IMG/VR virus record: IMGVR_UViG_3300037196_000405
Span: 1-20,879 of that record
Source of the DNA: a virus
Direction: 5' to 3' (one strand)
DNA: 20,879 nucleotides
The translations under genes were made by a program, and so were the position numbers. The stretch's first letter is position 1. Each line of letters opens with the position of its first letter. This document shows, in pieces, positions 20,846-20,879 of the stretch. The notes beneath the pieces were generated by a model, which had not been told where the DNA came from, did not search any database, and saw only the letters and a program-made list of their open reading frames with translations.

Positions 20846-20879
20846 TTTCGAGAGCCTTTCTTTGGGTTTGGGCCTAGGG

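Overview
The window is a nearly complete DNA-packaging, head and tail module of a long-tailed (siphovirus-type) bacteriophage or prophage. Every gene I can support lies on the minus strand, so transcription runs from base 20879 down to base 1. The genes are tightly packed, with 1-26 base gaps or short overlaps, and most have clear Shine-Dalgarno (SD) sites. The order is the classic one: small terminase candidate, large terminase, portal, protease/scaffold, major capsid, head-tail connectors, tail terminator, tail tube, tail assembly chaperone with a frameshift, then tape measure. The tape measure gene runs off the left edge. The terminase/portal/tape measure set-up and the domain families suggest a host among Gram-negative bacteria, possibly Alphaproteobacteria (the DUF6362-like gene), but the sequence alone does not fix the host.

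Region by region. (a) 20845-18218, packaging and accessory genes: a 59-residue unknown, a putative small terminase, an AT-rich PAPS-reductase/PP-loop-like gene, a PD-(D/E)XK nuclease-like gene and a DUF6362-like helix-turn-helix gene. (b) 18217-17996: a 222-base gap with a structured leader and a perfect 14-bp rho-independent terminator facing the leftward genes. (c) 17995-12509: large terminase with a C-terminal zinc-binding module, a small unknown, a portal fused to a phage-type inorganic pyrophosphatase (InPase) domain, and two small structural or unknown proteins. (d) 12497-10403: a cassette of two glycosyltransferase-like genes (TPR plus GT-B, and DUF5672) inside the head operon. (e) 10399-6592: a small unknown, a protease-scaffold with an internal start for a free scaffold, and a major capsid protein carrying an Ig/FN3-like insertion. 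(f) 6579-3804: a YkgJ-like cysteine-cluster protein, a coiled-coil protein, a connector, a neck protein and a tail terminator. (g) 3769-1: tail tube with an unusual start codon, a G/GT tail assembly chaperone, and the partial tape measure protein with a coiled-coil repeat.

How they work together: the terminase pair docks on the portal. The protease-scaffold and capsid protein build and mature the procapsid. Connector, neck and terminator proteins join head to tail. Tube, chaperones and tape measure build the tail. The least ordinary parts are the portal-InPase fusion, the glycosyltransferase pair, the YkgJ-like protein, the PP-loop/nuclease pair, the terminator placed just ahead of the large terminase, and the likely non-canonical start of the tail tube gene. 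No tRNA, CRISPR, insertion sequence, integrase or attachment site was seen.
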